From positions 124,001 to 188,000 of the forward strand of contig NZ_CP085155.1 in NCBI RefSeq assembly GCF_022788695.1: a stretch of 64,000 nt of DNA, given 5' to 3'. Shown here one piece after another: positions 9,030 through 17,078 of the stretch. The translations under genes were made by a program, and so were the position numbers. The stretch's first letter is position 1. Every line of letters starts with the position of its first letter. This DNA is from Pseudosulfitobacter sp. DSM 107133. Lineage in GTDB: Bacteria; Pseudomonadota; Alphaproteobacteria; Rhodobacterales; Rhodobacteraceae. The notes under the pieces were generated by a model. It ran no database searches and had not been told where the DNA came from. It saw only the letters and a program-made list of their open reading frames with translations.

Positions 9030-10054
9030 CCGTTTTTGCCAACAACCTCGAAGTGTCGTGCAAGGCGCAGGCCAACAAGGTCATCGCAGCCTTTCCCGAC
9101 GTCTGCATGACCCCGCCCGAAGCGCCGCCAACCCCACCCGGCGTGCCCATTCCCTATCCCAACTTCGGCTTTGACAGCGACACGGACAAGGGCACCGGCA
9201 CCGTCAAGATCGGCGGCAAGACGATCAACCAAAAGAATGTCTCCTATTTCACCAAGACCACGGGAGACGAGGCGGGTGCAGCGGCCAAAAAGGGGGTCGT
9301 GAGTTCCAAGAACACCGGAAAAAGCTATTCACAGGCGTTCTCGATGGACGTGAAGGCCGAGGGCAAGAACCTTACGCGCTTCTCTGACATCTCGACGGGC
9401 AACCACGGCACCGCGCCGAACACACCGCCAATGCCCAAAGTCGGCACGCCCGGTGGTCTTGGATTCAGCGATGATATTGATTGCCTGGTTGGTCAATATG
9501 ACACCATTCACAAAGAGTGTAACGACAGGGGCGGGCAGGCGCACCATGTCGTGCCTGACCAGATGCTTCGGGTTGAGACCAGCACACGAAAAAACGCCGA
9601 CGCACTGAGCGCGCTGGGGGACAAGAGCGACCGACGGGATAGCAGCTATCCAACGGTCGGTGAAGGGTGCTGTATCTGCGTTGGCGGGTATTCTGTCGGG
9701 TCACCGCCCCGCAACTCCACACAGGAGAAAGCGGACAAGTGGGCTGCGGACAACGGTGCTCCGTCTTTTGCGGGGCAGCGTGGACACGGCTTTCTGCACC
9801 AGTTTGAAGGTCGTGTCGGGGATGCGGAAATCACCATCAGCAAGGCGGTCGAGACATCTTCCCAACTGCTGGACGAGATCGACGCCTACGAGCATTCGAT
9901 TATCAAGAAGGACTGCGCGGACACGGCAAAGGAATGCATCGAAAACCAATTTGCCGAAGCGATGGCCAAAAAGCCCGAACCAACCTGCAAAGTTAAAAAA
10001 GCGCCATCCGAGAATGCGATTGCAAACCTCGGGACAAGACTGACCAAAGCCTAG
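9026..10054 (+). CDS. DUF4150 (PAAR-like) T6SS tip protein with predicted AHH-type nuclease toxin domain
   Basis: Residues 1 to about 115 match the DUF4150/PAAR-like pattern (MTVFANNLEVSCKAQ start, Pro-rich PPEAPPTPPGVPIPYPNFG). Such domains cap the VgrG spike. The rest (about 160-342) is a separate domain with GGQAHHVVPDQMLR near residue 169-182 and RGHGFLHQF near 251-259. AHHVVP resembles the signature of the AHH group in the HNH/EndoVII nuclease superfamily, so DNase activity is the best guess. Ten cysteines in this tip domain may form disulfides or bind metal. The gene is coupled to its two predicted adaptors upstream, and a probable immunity gene follows 57 bases downstream. Confidence 0.8.
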   Translation: MTVFANNLEVSCKAQANKVIAAFPDVCMTPPEAPPTPPGVPIPYPNFGFDSDTDKGTGTVKIGGKTINQKNVSYFTKTTGDEAGAAAKKGVVSSKNTGKSYSQAFSMDVKAEGKNLTRFSDISTGNHGTAPNTPPMPKVGTPGGLGFSDDIDCLVGQYDTIHKECNDRGGQAHHVVPDQMLRVETSTRKNADALSALGDKSDRRDSSYPTVGEGCCICVGGYSVGSPPRNSTQEKADKWAADNGAPSFAGQRGHGFLHQFEGRVGDAEITISKAVETSSQLLDEIDAYEHSIIKKDCADTAKECIENQFAEAMAKKPEPTCKVKKAPSENAIANLGTRLTKA

Positions 10055-10111
10055 CCGACGGCCCCTTTTGCGCGCACTGTCGCCCCTGACCCTAACGAGA
10101 TTGGCAATTCC

Positions 10112-11137
10112 ATGTATGCAATTCCGATAGACGACCATAGCGCCTTTGCACTGGACGACAGCGCGTTCGTTGCGGCGGACAAGGCCGAGTTTGCGAGCGG
10201 TGTGGATGAAATGGAGGCTCCCGAGCCAGGCATCTGGGGCTGCCACTATATAGATTTCGATCCATTCCAGGTGACCAGTTTCACCACACCGGGTGGCGGC
10301 ATTGCCTATTCGGCCACCATTAACCCAGATACGAACGACGCTTGGATACTTGCCAAGGACAACTTGTATATCGTTTTCCTCAAGGACCAATCCATTGGCA
10401 AGGCACCCATGCCCGAAGAGGGCATATCCATTTTCGATGTGACCCAAATAGGCGGGCGCTATTACCTGTCGTGCAGCAACGGCAAGGTCTGGTATTACGA
10501 TATGAACACTTTCGAGTGGTCAGCGCTGATCACCTCAGCGCCGCTGCCCGAACGCCAGCCGCGCGGCGAGACCGAGACAGCGGCCGATTATGTGGCCCGC
10601 ACAACGCCTGCACGCAAGGAACACATCTTCAAGTACCCGCATTTCTACAAGGCTATTGCCGTGGGGAGCGACCACTATTTTCTGGGCGCATTGGGCCGTG
10701 TCGTGAAGATCGGCGCAGACGGGCGTGAAGAGATGCGGTTGGACAGCGGCGCGCGGCTTGTGACCGGCAGCGTCGAAGGGGACCAGGCAGTTCTATGCGG
10801 GGATTCACCCATTGCCGAGATTTTCCGCGGCACATTGGACAGTGGTTTCGAACGCATCTTCCAGAACCCGGAGCGCGCGCTTCACATGACTGCACTGCAC
10901 AAGGGGCTGCGCTATATCGGGGCGGCGGAGTACCCCGGATTTTTCGGGCCGTCCCTGTACACTTGCGAAGGGGATGAGCTTACGCCGGTGGTCACGGGAT
11001 GCGCGCGCGAACCTGACAATCTGTTGCAGCTTGTTTCCACGGGCGGGGTTCTTTGGGCCATCGACCGGCGCGGCATTTTCCGTTTCACCTCTGACGGCTG
11101 GTCGCTGACCGATCTTTCAGACATCGAGAATGCCTAG
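10112..11137 (+). CDS. beta-propeller-like hypothetical protein, candidate immunity protein for the upstream effector
   Basis: The 341-residue soluble protein has no signal peptide. It shows recurring blade-like segments with G-x-x-Y/W and W-x-x-D patterns (ISIFDVTQIGGRYYLSCSNG, YKAIAVGSDHYFLGALG, HKGLRYIGAAEYPGFFG, SGGVLWAIDRRGIFRF-like end), consistent with a WD40/propeller fold. It lies directly after the DUF4150-nuclease gene on the same strand, the usual position of a cognate immunity protein. The cytoplasmic location fits neutralising a nuclease. The immunity role rests on position only. Its stop overlaps the convergent downstream gene in a CTAG. Confidence 0.6.
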   Translation: MYAIPIDDHSAFALDDSAFVAADKAEFASGVDEMEAPEPGIWGCHYIDFDPFQVTSFTTPGGGIAYSATINPDTNDAWILAKDNLYIVFLKDQSIGKAPMPEEGISIFDVTQIGGRYYLSCSNGKVWYYDMNTFEWSALITSAPLPERQPRGETETAADYVARTTPARKEHIFKYPHFYKAIAVGSDHYFLGALGRVVKIGADGREEMRLDSGARLVTGSVEGDQAVLCGDSPIAEIFRGTLDSGFERIFQNPERALHMTALHKGLRYIGAAEYPGFFGPSLYTCEGDELTPVVTGCAREPDNLLQLVSTGGVLWAIDRRGIFRFTSDGWSLTDLSDIENA

Positions 11138-11499
11138 GGGCCAGACCCGAAAGCGTTCAGGCGGCCCAATTTGTCGGTCAGATATTCGCGCACCTTGACC
11201 GGGTCGATATCCGCCATGGTCAGGTGCAGCGCCTCGGGTTGCAGCATCCGCAGTACAAACAATTCACCGGCTTCTGGAAAATCGGCAAAACGTTCCTCGG
11301 CAATGGCGCGCCCGTCGTCGCCTGCAATGCGCACCCCGTCAATGTGCGCATCCAGCCGTTCGATCAACCGTCCAAGGCGCTCGGCATCCATGTCCGGGTT
11401 GTCATCGGGGTTCAGCAGATGGAAGTCATATTGGCACCACAGATGCGCGGCCTCTTCCGCATGCTGACGCACGATATGCGTGAGGACCGGAACAGCCAT
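11134..11499 (-). CDS. short TIGR02270-like T6SS-associated protein (N-terminal part only)
   Basis: The 121 residues (VPVLTHIVRQHAEEAAHLW, then RLDAHIDGVRIAGDDGR and FPEAGELFVLRML) match the N-terminal section of the TIGR02270 family found in T6SS loci. As I recall, full members are about 400 residues and continue with HEAT-like repeats. Here translation stops soon after REYLTDKL. The stop falls inside the CTAG shared with the convergent gene, so this is either a natural short form or a truncated remnant. The ATG overlaps the stop of the DUF6484-like gene upstream (ATGA), so the pair is coupled and likely acts with VgrG or cargo. Its function is unknown. Confidence 0.65.
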   Translation of the reverse strand: MAVPVLTHIVRQHAEEAAHLWCQYDFHLLNPDDNPDMDAERLGRLIERLDAHIDGVRIAGDDGRAIAEERFADFPEAGELFVLRMLQPEALHLTMADIDPVKVREYLTDKLGRLNAFGSGP

Positions 11500-11918
11500 C
11501 AGTTCAGATTCACCGACCCGCCGCGAATGTGGTTGGCGCGCGAAGCGTGACTGACAAGGTTTTCGCCACGGATGGTGATGTGCCCGTCCTTGTCCATGAT
11601 GATCGCGGATTTTCCGACCCGCAATTCAATCCGTTTCTCGGCAAAGATCCGCACCGTTTCGCCATCGCGTTGAATGTGCGGGGTCGGCTGGCGGGCAGGT
11701 TCAACGATGCGGCCAATGATCAAGGGGCGCGTTCGGGCACCGTCTTCGAACAGCAGCGCCACTTCGCAACCGGCATCCTCGGCACTTAGCGCACAAAGCG
11801 CGCGCGCAGGCAGCGCGTGGTCCTCTGGGTTTGAGGGAAAGACGACCAGTGGTTTTTCATTCTCAAAGCCCAGAAACAGGCCGATCACAACACCGTCGAT
11901 CTGCTCGGCGACATCCAT
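11499..11918 (-). CDS. DUF6484-like T6SS spike-associated protein
   Basis: The 139-residue protein has an N-terminal OB-like segment (IDGVVIGLFLGFENEKPLV) followed by a short strand-rich tail (RIELRVGKSAIIMDKDGHIT, RGENLVSHASRANHIRGGSV). The tail resembles the C-terminal beta-helix of VgrG and gp5-type spikes. Proteins of this type occur beside T6SS spike genes and may modify or extend the tip. The start at 11918 is chosen because AGGAGA lies 5-6 bases upstream on the minus strand. The in-frame ATG at 11963 adds 15 non-conserved residues. The gene is coupled to the TIGR02270-like gene. Confidence 0.65.
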   Translation of the reverse strand: MDVAEQIDGVVIGLFLGFENEKPLVVFPSNPEDHALPARALCALSAEDAGCEVALLFEDGARTRPLIIGRIVEPARQPTPHIQRDGETVRIFAEKRIELRVGKSAIIMDKDGHITIRGENLVSHASRANHIRGGSVNLN

Positions 11919-12068
11919 GTGTTTCTCCTGAAATAAGCGCAATGAATAAACACAGTATCTCATGACTGGCGCGATTCACCAACAACGGGTTTCGCCCGAT
12001 CTCAAAAAACAGGCGGTGACGCGGCAGAATCACGCTAGGCTGACGGCGTTCAAACGAAAGGTGATTGC

Positions 12069-12485
12069 GTGAAACAACTTCTTCTTGCCGCCGCTGTGTT
12101 CTTGTTCAACCCGACCCACGTTCTTGCCCAGGATGGCACTCTGACAGTCGAGCTGAACAAGCTTGCACAGGAAGACGGAGCAGCCTGTCGCGCGTTTTTC
12201 CTGTTTCGCAATGATCTTGGGCGTTCGCTGGAAGCCTTCGAGATGTCACTGGCGATATTGGATCAGGACGGCATCATCGACCAGTTGCTGACCATTGATG
12301 CCGCACCAGTGCCCGTGGCACGCACAACGCTCAAGCTGTTCGAATTTCCCGATATTGCCTGCGCGGACATCTCTGAAATTCTGTTGCACGACATCGTAGC
12401 GTGTCGTCCTCAGAACGGCGAGGAGATGGCGTGTTTTGATGTATTGACGCTGACCAGCAAAGCCAGCGCGCGGTTGGTGAAATGA
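12069..12485 (+). CDS. small secreted protein leading the ExbB/ExbD operon
   Basis: The GTG start at 12069 follows an AAAGGTG ribosome site. The 138-residue product has a clear signal peptide (MKQLLLAAAVFLFNPTHVLAQ) and a mature domain of about 117 residues with three widely spaced cysteines (in GAACRAF, DIACAD and IVACRPQ, MACFD nearby). The pattern EAFEMSLAILDQDGII resembles Tat/Tol-pathway-associated small periplasmic proteins found before exbB-like genes, but I cannot name a family with certainty. The last bases overlap the ExbB start (ATGA), so it is the first cistron of the five-gene coupled unit ending at 15247. It probably acts with the proton-channel complex in the periplasm. Confidence 0.7.
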   Translation: MKQLLLAAAVFLFNPTHVLAQDGTLTVELNKLAQEDGAACRAFFLFRNDLGRSLEAFEMSLAILDQDGIIDQLLTIDAAPVPVARTTLKLFEFPDIACADISEILLHDIVACRPQNGEEMACFDVLTLTSKASARLVK

Positions 12486-13102
12486 GCATGTTTGCCGATC
12501 TGGGCACAGCCGGTCCCGTTCTGGCGCTGCTGGCGGTGTTGTCGGTGGTGTCGGTTGCGGTGTTTCTGGCACGCGTGCTGGCGCTGCGCCGCGTTACAGC
12601 CGGGCAAGAGGCCAGAGAGGCGTGGCTGGAGGCGATTGAGCAGGGCAGCGTCGCACCTTTTGCGGGCAATACGGCAACATATGCGGACAGGGTTGCAGCA
12701 CGCGCCAGCGCGCTGATGGCGCTGAATGCCGATCCCGAACATATGTCGTCCGACCTGATGCAGATGGGCAACCGCGCGGTTCTGGACATGGGGCGGGGCA
12801 TTCGTTTGCTTGAGCTGATCGGGATGATCGCGCCTTTGCTGGGTTTGCTTGGGACAGTGCTGGGGATGATCCAGTCATTCCACGCGCTGGAGCTTGCACA
12901 GGGTGCTGCGAATGCGTCCATTCTGGCGGGTGGCATCTGGCAGGCCTTGCTGACAACTGCGGCGGGGCTTGTTGTGGCGATACCGGCTGTCGTCGGTGCT
13001 GCGATTTTGCAGGCGCGGTCAGAGGCGGGCACGCAGGCCATGGAGCAGGTGATTGGCCGTGCGACATTGGCGCAAAGGCTGAACCGCAAGGACAAGGCCT
13101 GA
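12482..13102 (+). CDS. ExbB/TolQ/MotA-family proton channel subunit
   Basis: The 206-residue membrane protein has three predicted transmembrane helices (about 10-30, 110-135, 155-178). It carries the family core GMIAPLLGLLGTVLGMIQSF followed by GIWQALLTTAAGLVVAIPA. ExbB/TolQ proteins form the pentameric stator that conducts protons and drives the paired ExbD/TolR and an energised partner. The start overlaps the secreted-protein gene (ATGA) and the stop overlaps the first ExbD (TGATG). Its place inside a T6SS locus, with two ExbD genes and a TonB-like partner, implies a dedicated motor rather than general iron-uptake energisation. That role is inference. Confidence 0.9.
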   Translation: MSMFADLGTAGPVLALLAVLSVVSVAVFLARVLALRRVTAGQEAREAWLEAIEQGSVAPFAGNTATYADRVAARASALMALNADPEHMSSDLMQMGNRAVLDMGRGIRLLELIGMIAPLLGLLGTVLGMIQSFHALELAQGAANASILAGGIWQALLTTAAGLVVAIPAVVGAAILQARSEAGTQAMEQVIGRATLAQRLNRKDKA

Positions 13103-13494
13103 TGCTGGCCCGGACCGGATCAACCCGGCGCCGGGTAACGCTGGTGCCCTTGATCGACGTGCTTTTCATTCTGCTGGTCTATTTCATGGTGACATCCGTT
13201 TACCGCGATCTGGACATGATCCCCGTTGTGCGCGCGGCTTCGGTGGGGACGACACCGCAAGAGATTGCGGGCACGCCGCTGATGCTGCGCATTGACGCGC
13301 AAGGCAGGGTGGTGATGCGGGGGCAGAATTTCGCGGCGGCCGATCTGGCCGACATGGCGCTTGGCCCGTCGGTGCGCGTGCTTGTCCTGCCCTCCGGTGC
13401 GGCGCCGCTTTGGGCGCTGACGGATCTCATGGATGCGCTGAGTGCGTCCGGCGTCGAAGATGTCCGGCTGGTCCAGCTGGAGGGTCAGGAATGA
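13102..13494 (+). CDS. ExbD/TolR-family protein (first copy)
   Basis: The 130-residue protein has the ExbD layout: a short cytoplasmic N-terminus, one transmembrane helix (VTLVPLIDVLFILLVYFMV, about 12-32) carrying the conserved Asp of PLIDVLF that relays protons, and a periplasmic domain of about 95 residues ending in LMDALSASGVEDVRLV. It starts in a TGATG overlap with ExbB and its stop overlaps the second ExbD start (ATGA). Two successive ExbD genes suggest a heteromeric motor. Confidence 0.9.
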   Translation: MLARTGSTRRRVTLVPLIDVLFILLVYFMVTSVYRDLDMIPVVRAASVGTTPQEIAGTPLMLRIDAQGRVVMRGQNFAAADLADMALGPSVRVLVLPSGAAPLWALTDLMDALSASGVEDVRLVQLEGQE

Positions 13495-13895
13495 GACTGG
13501 CCCGTCCCGACCATCGCCCCGCCGCCGAGCCGATCATCGCGCTGATTGATGTGGTGTTTTTCCTGTTGGTGTTTTTCATGCTGGTGGCCCGTCTGGATGC
13601 GTCCGCCCCTTTTGAAGTGGTCCCTCCTGTTGCGCGCTCGGGACAGGACATGCCGGGGGGCGGCGTGACAGTATCTGTCGGGAAGGACGGCGGTTTGGCT
13701 GTGAACGGAGCCGCTGCCAGCAAGGGTCTCTGGCTGGACCTTGTGCGCCAGGCACAGGCGCGTGACCGCGCAACGCTGATCCGTATCAACGCACACCGCG
13801 ATGTGCCGTTGCACCACATTCTCCCCCTGATCAAGACATTGGAACAGGCGCGGTTGGGCGAGGTTGTACTGGTTGTCTCTCCGGATTCGTTATGA
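13491..13895 (+). CDS. ExbD/TolR-family protein (second copy)
   Basis: The 134-residue ExbD-type protein has a single helix with the proton-relay Asp (EPIIALIDVVFFLLVFFML) and a periplasmic domain with typical ExbD strands (GVTVSVGKDGGLAVNG, TLIRINAHRDVPLHHILPLI). ATG 13491 is used because it overlaps the stop of the first ExbD (ATGA). An upstream in-frame start at 13410 would lie entirely inside that gene. The stop in turn overlaps the TonB-like gene. The two ExbD copies differ strongly in their periplasmic parts, so they are probably not redundant. Confidence 0.9.
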   Translation: MRLARPDHRPAAEPIIALIDVVFFLLVFFMLVARLDASAPFEVVPPVARSGQDMPGGGVTVSVGKDGGLAVNGAAASKGLWLDLVRQAQARDRATLIRINAHRDVPLHHILPLIKTLEQARLGEVVLVVSPDSL

Positions 13896-15247
13896 AGGTC
13901 ACGGGGCTTTCTTTGCTGGGAATTGCCGGATCGATCGCGGTGCATCTTGCGGTGGCGGTGGCCGCTGTGCCGTTCCTGATGCCAAAGCCAATTCCGCAAC
14001 AACACTCCGGCGAAAGCCAACTGGCACTGGCTGCGATGCCGGTCAAACGCAGCCGCGCGGTTGAGCAGGCCCCGTCGCAAACAGTGGCCGAGGCTGCTCC
14101 AAGCGGAGGCACCCGTGCCGGTGGTCAACCGGTGCCGCGCACCCGTGCAAACCCTCAGCGGCTGTCCGGGCAGATGGCGGGGGCTATTCCTGTAGCGTCG
14201 GAACGGATGATGGCAAAGGAGCCGCAGCAAAATTTGCGCAGCGCATTGAAGCCATCGGGTGTGCGCGGTGAACCTGTAGCAGTCTTCGCAGACCCCACCG
14301 TGTCAGTGGAATTGGCAGCGCAAGCCGCGATACAGGTCCAAGACGCGCAACCCGTTGCGGCCCCGTCACCCGTCGGGACCACAACAGTTGTCCCGCGCTC
14401 GACAGAGCAGCCAGCCATCGCGCAAATGAAACCGCACCTGCCGCGGGTATCCGCTTCATTGGATTGGAGCGGTGCGGCGAATATGGCGCTGGATACGCAA
14501 AGCGTCGCGACATTGTCTGCTTTCCTCAGCCCTGGCACTGTCGCGCAACGCGACCTGCATGACCGGATGACACAGGTCATGGCCGCGCCGCCCTGCGCGC
14601 GTATCCAAACCATTTTTGATCCCGCGTCTGGTACTTTGGAATTGCGGGGTCATGTGCCGGAGCCAACACTTCGGGCACCTCTTCTGGCGGCATTGCAGGC
14701 GCAGGTGGGCACGGGTCTGCCGTTGCGTGATGCCTTGCGTATCTTGCCACATCCGCAGTGTGACCTGCTGGACGGAATCGCCACACTGGGCCTGCCACAG
14801 TCCGAGGAACAATTGACCGATCCCGATCTGGTCGGCGAGAACGCTCAGACCCGCGAATACAGTTTTGCCGAAGGCGACAGGCTGACCATCGCAATGGAAG
14901 CCCCCGACTATCCGGCCTATGTCTATGTCGATTATTTCGATGCGGCCGGGCAGGTGATCCACCTGCGGCCCAATGCGCAATCGCTTTTGCAATCCTTTGA
15001 TCCGGGACAAGCCTTCACCATCGGCGGTGCGGGGGATATCGACCTGCGCATCGCGCCCCCCTTCGGACAGGATATCGCGGTTGCATTCGCGGCCAGCGCA
15101 CCGCTTTACGAGGGTGTGCGCCCGCTGGTCGAACCTGCGGTGCCGTATCTTGATGCATTGCGTGCCATGATCGCCGAACGCCGCGCCACCGACCCCATGT
15201 TTCGGGGAGAATGGGTGTATGTGTTCGTCGAGACGCAGCCGCGCTGA
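13892..15247 (+). CDS. TonB-like single-pass protein with Cys-framed domain and DUF4384-like domain
   Basis: An N-terminal signal anchor (about 5-30, HLAVAVAAVPFLMPKP) is followed by a long Pro/Ala/Ser-rich linker (about 31-180), then a domain bounded by two cysteines (C235, C290; TLELRGHV and PLLAALQAQVG between). A DUF4384-like domain follows (about 315-430; PAYVYVDYFDAAGQVIHLRPN). Anchor plus extended linker plus terminal domain is the architecture of TonB/TolA energy transducers, and the gene closes the ExbB-ExbD-ExbD operon by ATGA coupling. The Cys-framed and DUF4384-like parts resemble the periplasmic half of the PpkA-type kinase. It may be the moving arm of the motor or a sensor partner of the kinase. 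No canonical TonB C-terminal domain was seen. Confidence 0.75.
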   Translation: MKVTGLSLLGIAGSIAVHLAVAVAAVPFLMPKPIPQQHSGESQLALAAMPVKRSRAVEQAPSQTVAEAAPSGGTRAGGQPVPRTRANPQRLSGQMAGAIPVASERMMAKEPQQNLRSALKPSGVRGEPVAVFADPTVSVELAAQAAIQVQDAQPVAAPSPVGTTTVVPRSTEQPAIAQMKPHLPRVSASLDWSGAANMALDTQSVATLSAFLSPGTVAQRDLHDRMTQVMAAPPCARIQTIFDPASGTLELRGHVPEPTLRAPLLAALQAQVGTGLPLRDALRILPHPQCDLLDGIATLGLPQSEEQLTDPDLVGENAQTREYSFAEGDRLTIAMEAPDYPAYVYVDYFDAAGQVIHLRPNAQSLLQSFDPGQAFTIGGAGDIDLRIAPPFGQDIAVAFAASAPLYEGVRPLVEPAVPYLDALRAMIAERRATDPMFRGEWVYVFVETQPR

Positions 15248-15363
15248 TATGGGCCCGATCTGACTGGAAAAGCGGTGGAATACCTTACCTGTCGCGTTGT
15301 TGCCAGAATCAAGTTGCCGTGCAACACTCGTATTCAGAGTACTGTTTATTAAAGGCATGAGGC

Positions 15364-16500
15364 ATGAATTTTGATCGCCTCCTTGAGCCGCTTTCGGAAT
15401 CTTCGCCCTCCGGTGTCGAATTGCGACACGATCTGCGATTTCACGATCTGGAGAGGTTGACTGAACCGGCGGCGCGGGAATTTCGTCTGAATGACGACGG
15501 CACGCTCGGCGATGCCGCCCCAGATGTTGACTGGGATCATATCGTCAGCGAGGGCGAAGTGCTGGCCAGCGAAGGCCGTGACTTGCGGCTGCTCGTGTTG
15601 ATGATCCGGGCTGTCTACAACATAGACGGTTTTGGTGCCGTTGCCAGTGCGCTCGGGTTTTTGTCACAGACAATTGCCACGTTCTGGGACAGCCTGCATC
15701 CGGCCCTGCGCGACCGTGACGATCCGCAGGTCGCGGCCTTGCCGCGTCTGAACGCGCTGCGTCAATTGGAAAATGACGATTTTGGCTTGCTGGGCGATAT
15801 GCGCTTTGGCGTCGTGCTGAATCCGCGCGGCATCGGTCCGATCACCGGCGACGATCTGGCCGCCGCAAGCCGAAGCGATTTTGACATGCTCAACCGGGCC
15901 GCATCCGGCCTGAGCCAGGCCGAGAAAGACGCGCTTGTCGCAGCGCATGGGCAACGTGTGAACCGCGTAACGGCCGCGACCCGCGCAATGGCGGCCGAAG
16001 ATGCCGAAACGATGGCGCAACTGATCGCAGACATTCGTGCGTGCGAAGCGGGACTGACAGGCCTGAGCACCGCGGTGGCCGAAGCCGGAGGTTTTGGCGA
16101 TGCGTCCGGGTTCACGATGAAAGAGCTGGCCGAGTTCCTTGGAGAGATCCGCAAGACGCTGGAAGCAGCCGCCGGGGCGGATGCCGCGAATGCGCCCAAG
16201 GTCGAGGATAACCCCAGCGCCCCGGCACCTGCTGCTGCGGCGCAGGGCGCACCTGCCGCCGCAGCAGCCCCGGCGGCGGTGCCCGGCGCGATTGCTTCGC
16301 GCTCAGATGTTGAAAATGCGCTGGACCGGATCATCGCGTTCTACGAACGCACCGAACCCGGCAGCCCGATGCCACATCTGGCACGACGGATGCGGCGTAT
16401 GGTGTCGATGGATTTTCTGGAGCTGATGGAAGAAATCGCGCCTTCGGGGCTCAAGGAATTCCGTAACGTGGCGGGTGTAGACGCCGGGAGTAAAAAGTAA
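15364..16500 (+). CDS. tssA: T6SS assembly protein TssA (ImpA N-terminal family)
   Basis: The 378-residue protein begins with the ImpA-type domain (FDRLLEPLSESSPSGVELRHD, then DWDHIVSEGEVLASEGRDLRL and FWDSLHPALRD). An Ala/Pro-rich linker follows (about 275-305), and a helical C-terminal region ends with SPMPHLARRMRRMVSMDFLELM. TssA organises baseplate docking and sheath-tube polymerisation in the cytoplasm. It begins the main core operon tssA-tagF, which runs on the plus strand to 31460. A 116-base gap separates it from the Exb module and probably holds a promoter. The linker is rich in direct Ala-Pro repeats typical of flexible spacers. Confidence 0.93.
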   Translation: MNFDRLLEPLSESSPSGVELRHDLRFHDLERLTEPAAREFRLNDDGTLGDAAPDVDWDHIVSEGEVLASEGRDLRLLVLMIRAVYNIDGFGAVASALGFLSQTIATFWDSLHPALRDRDDPQVAALPRLNALRQLENDDFGLLGDMRFGVVLNPRGIGPITGDDLAAASRSDFDMLNRAASGLSQAEKDALVAAHGQRVNRVTAATRAMAAEDAETMAQLIADIRACEAGLTGLSTAVAEAGGFGDASGFTMKELAEFLGEIRKTLEAAAGADAANAPKVEDNPSAPAPAAAAQGAPAAAAAPAAVPGAIASRSDVENALDRIIAFYERTEPGSPMPHLARRMRRMVSMDFLELMEEIAPSGLKEFRNVAGVDAGSKK

Positions 16501-16539
16501 ATCGACTGATTTTTCGAAACAATTACAGGAGGGCTTTTC

Positions 16540-17076
16540 ATGAGTGACAGTAAGCAGAAGGTCATCGAACGCAATCGGACACCAAGGGTGCAAATTGCCT
16601 ATGATGTCGAACATTACGGCAGCCCAACAACGATCGAGCTGCCCTTCGTTATGGGGGTGATGGCCGATCTGGCTGGCGCCTCCGAGACCAAAGAAGCATC
16701 CAAACCCATCAACGACCGCACATTTGTCGAAACGGACGCAGGCCGCTTTAACAAATTCATGGAAGCCTTGAGCCCACGGGTCAAAGCACGCGTGAAAAAT
16801 ACGCTGCCTACCGCGGATGGCGAAGAGGCGGATGAGGAGCTTTTTGTCGATCTCAGCTTTAAGAGCATGAGTGATTTCGCCCCCGACAAGGTCGCCGAAC
16901 AGGTGCCGCAGCTGAACGAGTTGCTCAAGATGCGCAAGCAGCTTGAAGAACTGCTGAGTTACATGGACGGCAAGGTGGATGCGGAAAAACGTATCGCGCA
17001 ACTTCTGACCAATGAGCCACTGTTGGCGCAAGCCGCCGAACAGGCCATGGCCGCCACATCTGACAAGGAGGGCTGA
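16540..17076 (+). CDS. tssB: T6SS contractile sheath small subunit TssB
   Basis: The 178-residue protein has the family pattern RVQIAYDVEHYGSPTTIELPFVMGVMADL and the C-terminal helix region LFVDLSFKSMSDFAPDKVAEQVPQL. TssB pairs with TssC to build the contractile sheath around the Hcp tube. A strong AGGAGGG site precedes the ATG, and tssC starts 3 bases after its stop, as in nearly all T6SS operons. Confidence 0.97.
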   Translation: MSDSKQKVIERNRTPRVQIAYDVEHYGSPTTIELPFVMGVMADLAGASETKEASKPINDRTFVETDAGRFNKFMEALSPRVKARVKNTLPTADGEEADEELFVDLSFKSMSDFAPDKVAEQVPQLNELLKMRKQLEELLSYMDGKVDAEKRIAQLLTNEPLLAQAAEQAMAATSDKEG

Positions 17077-17078
17077 GA

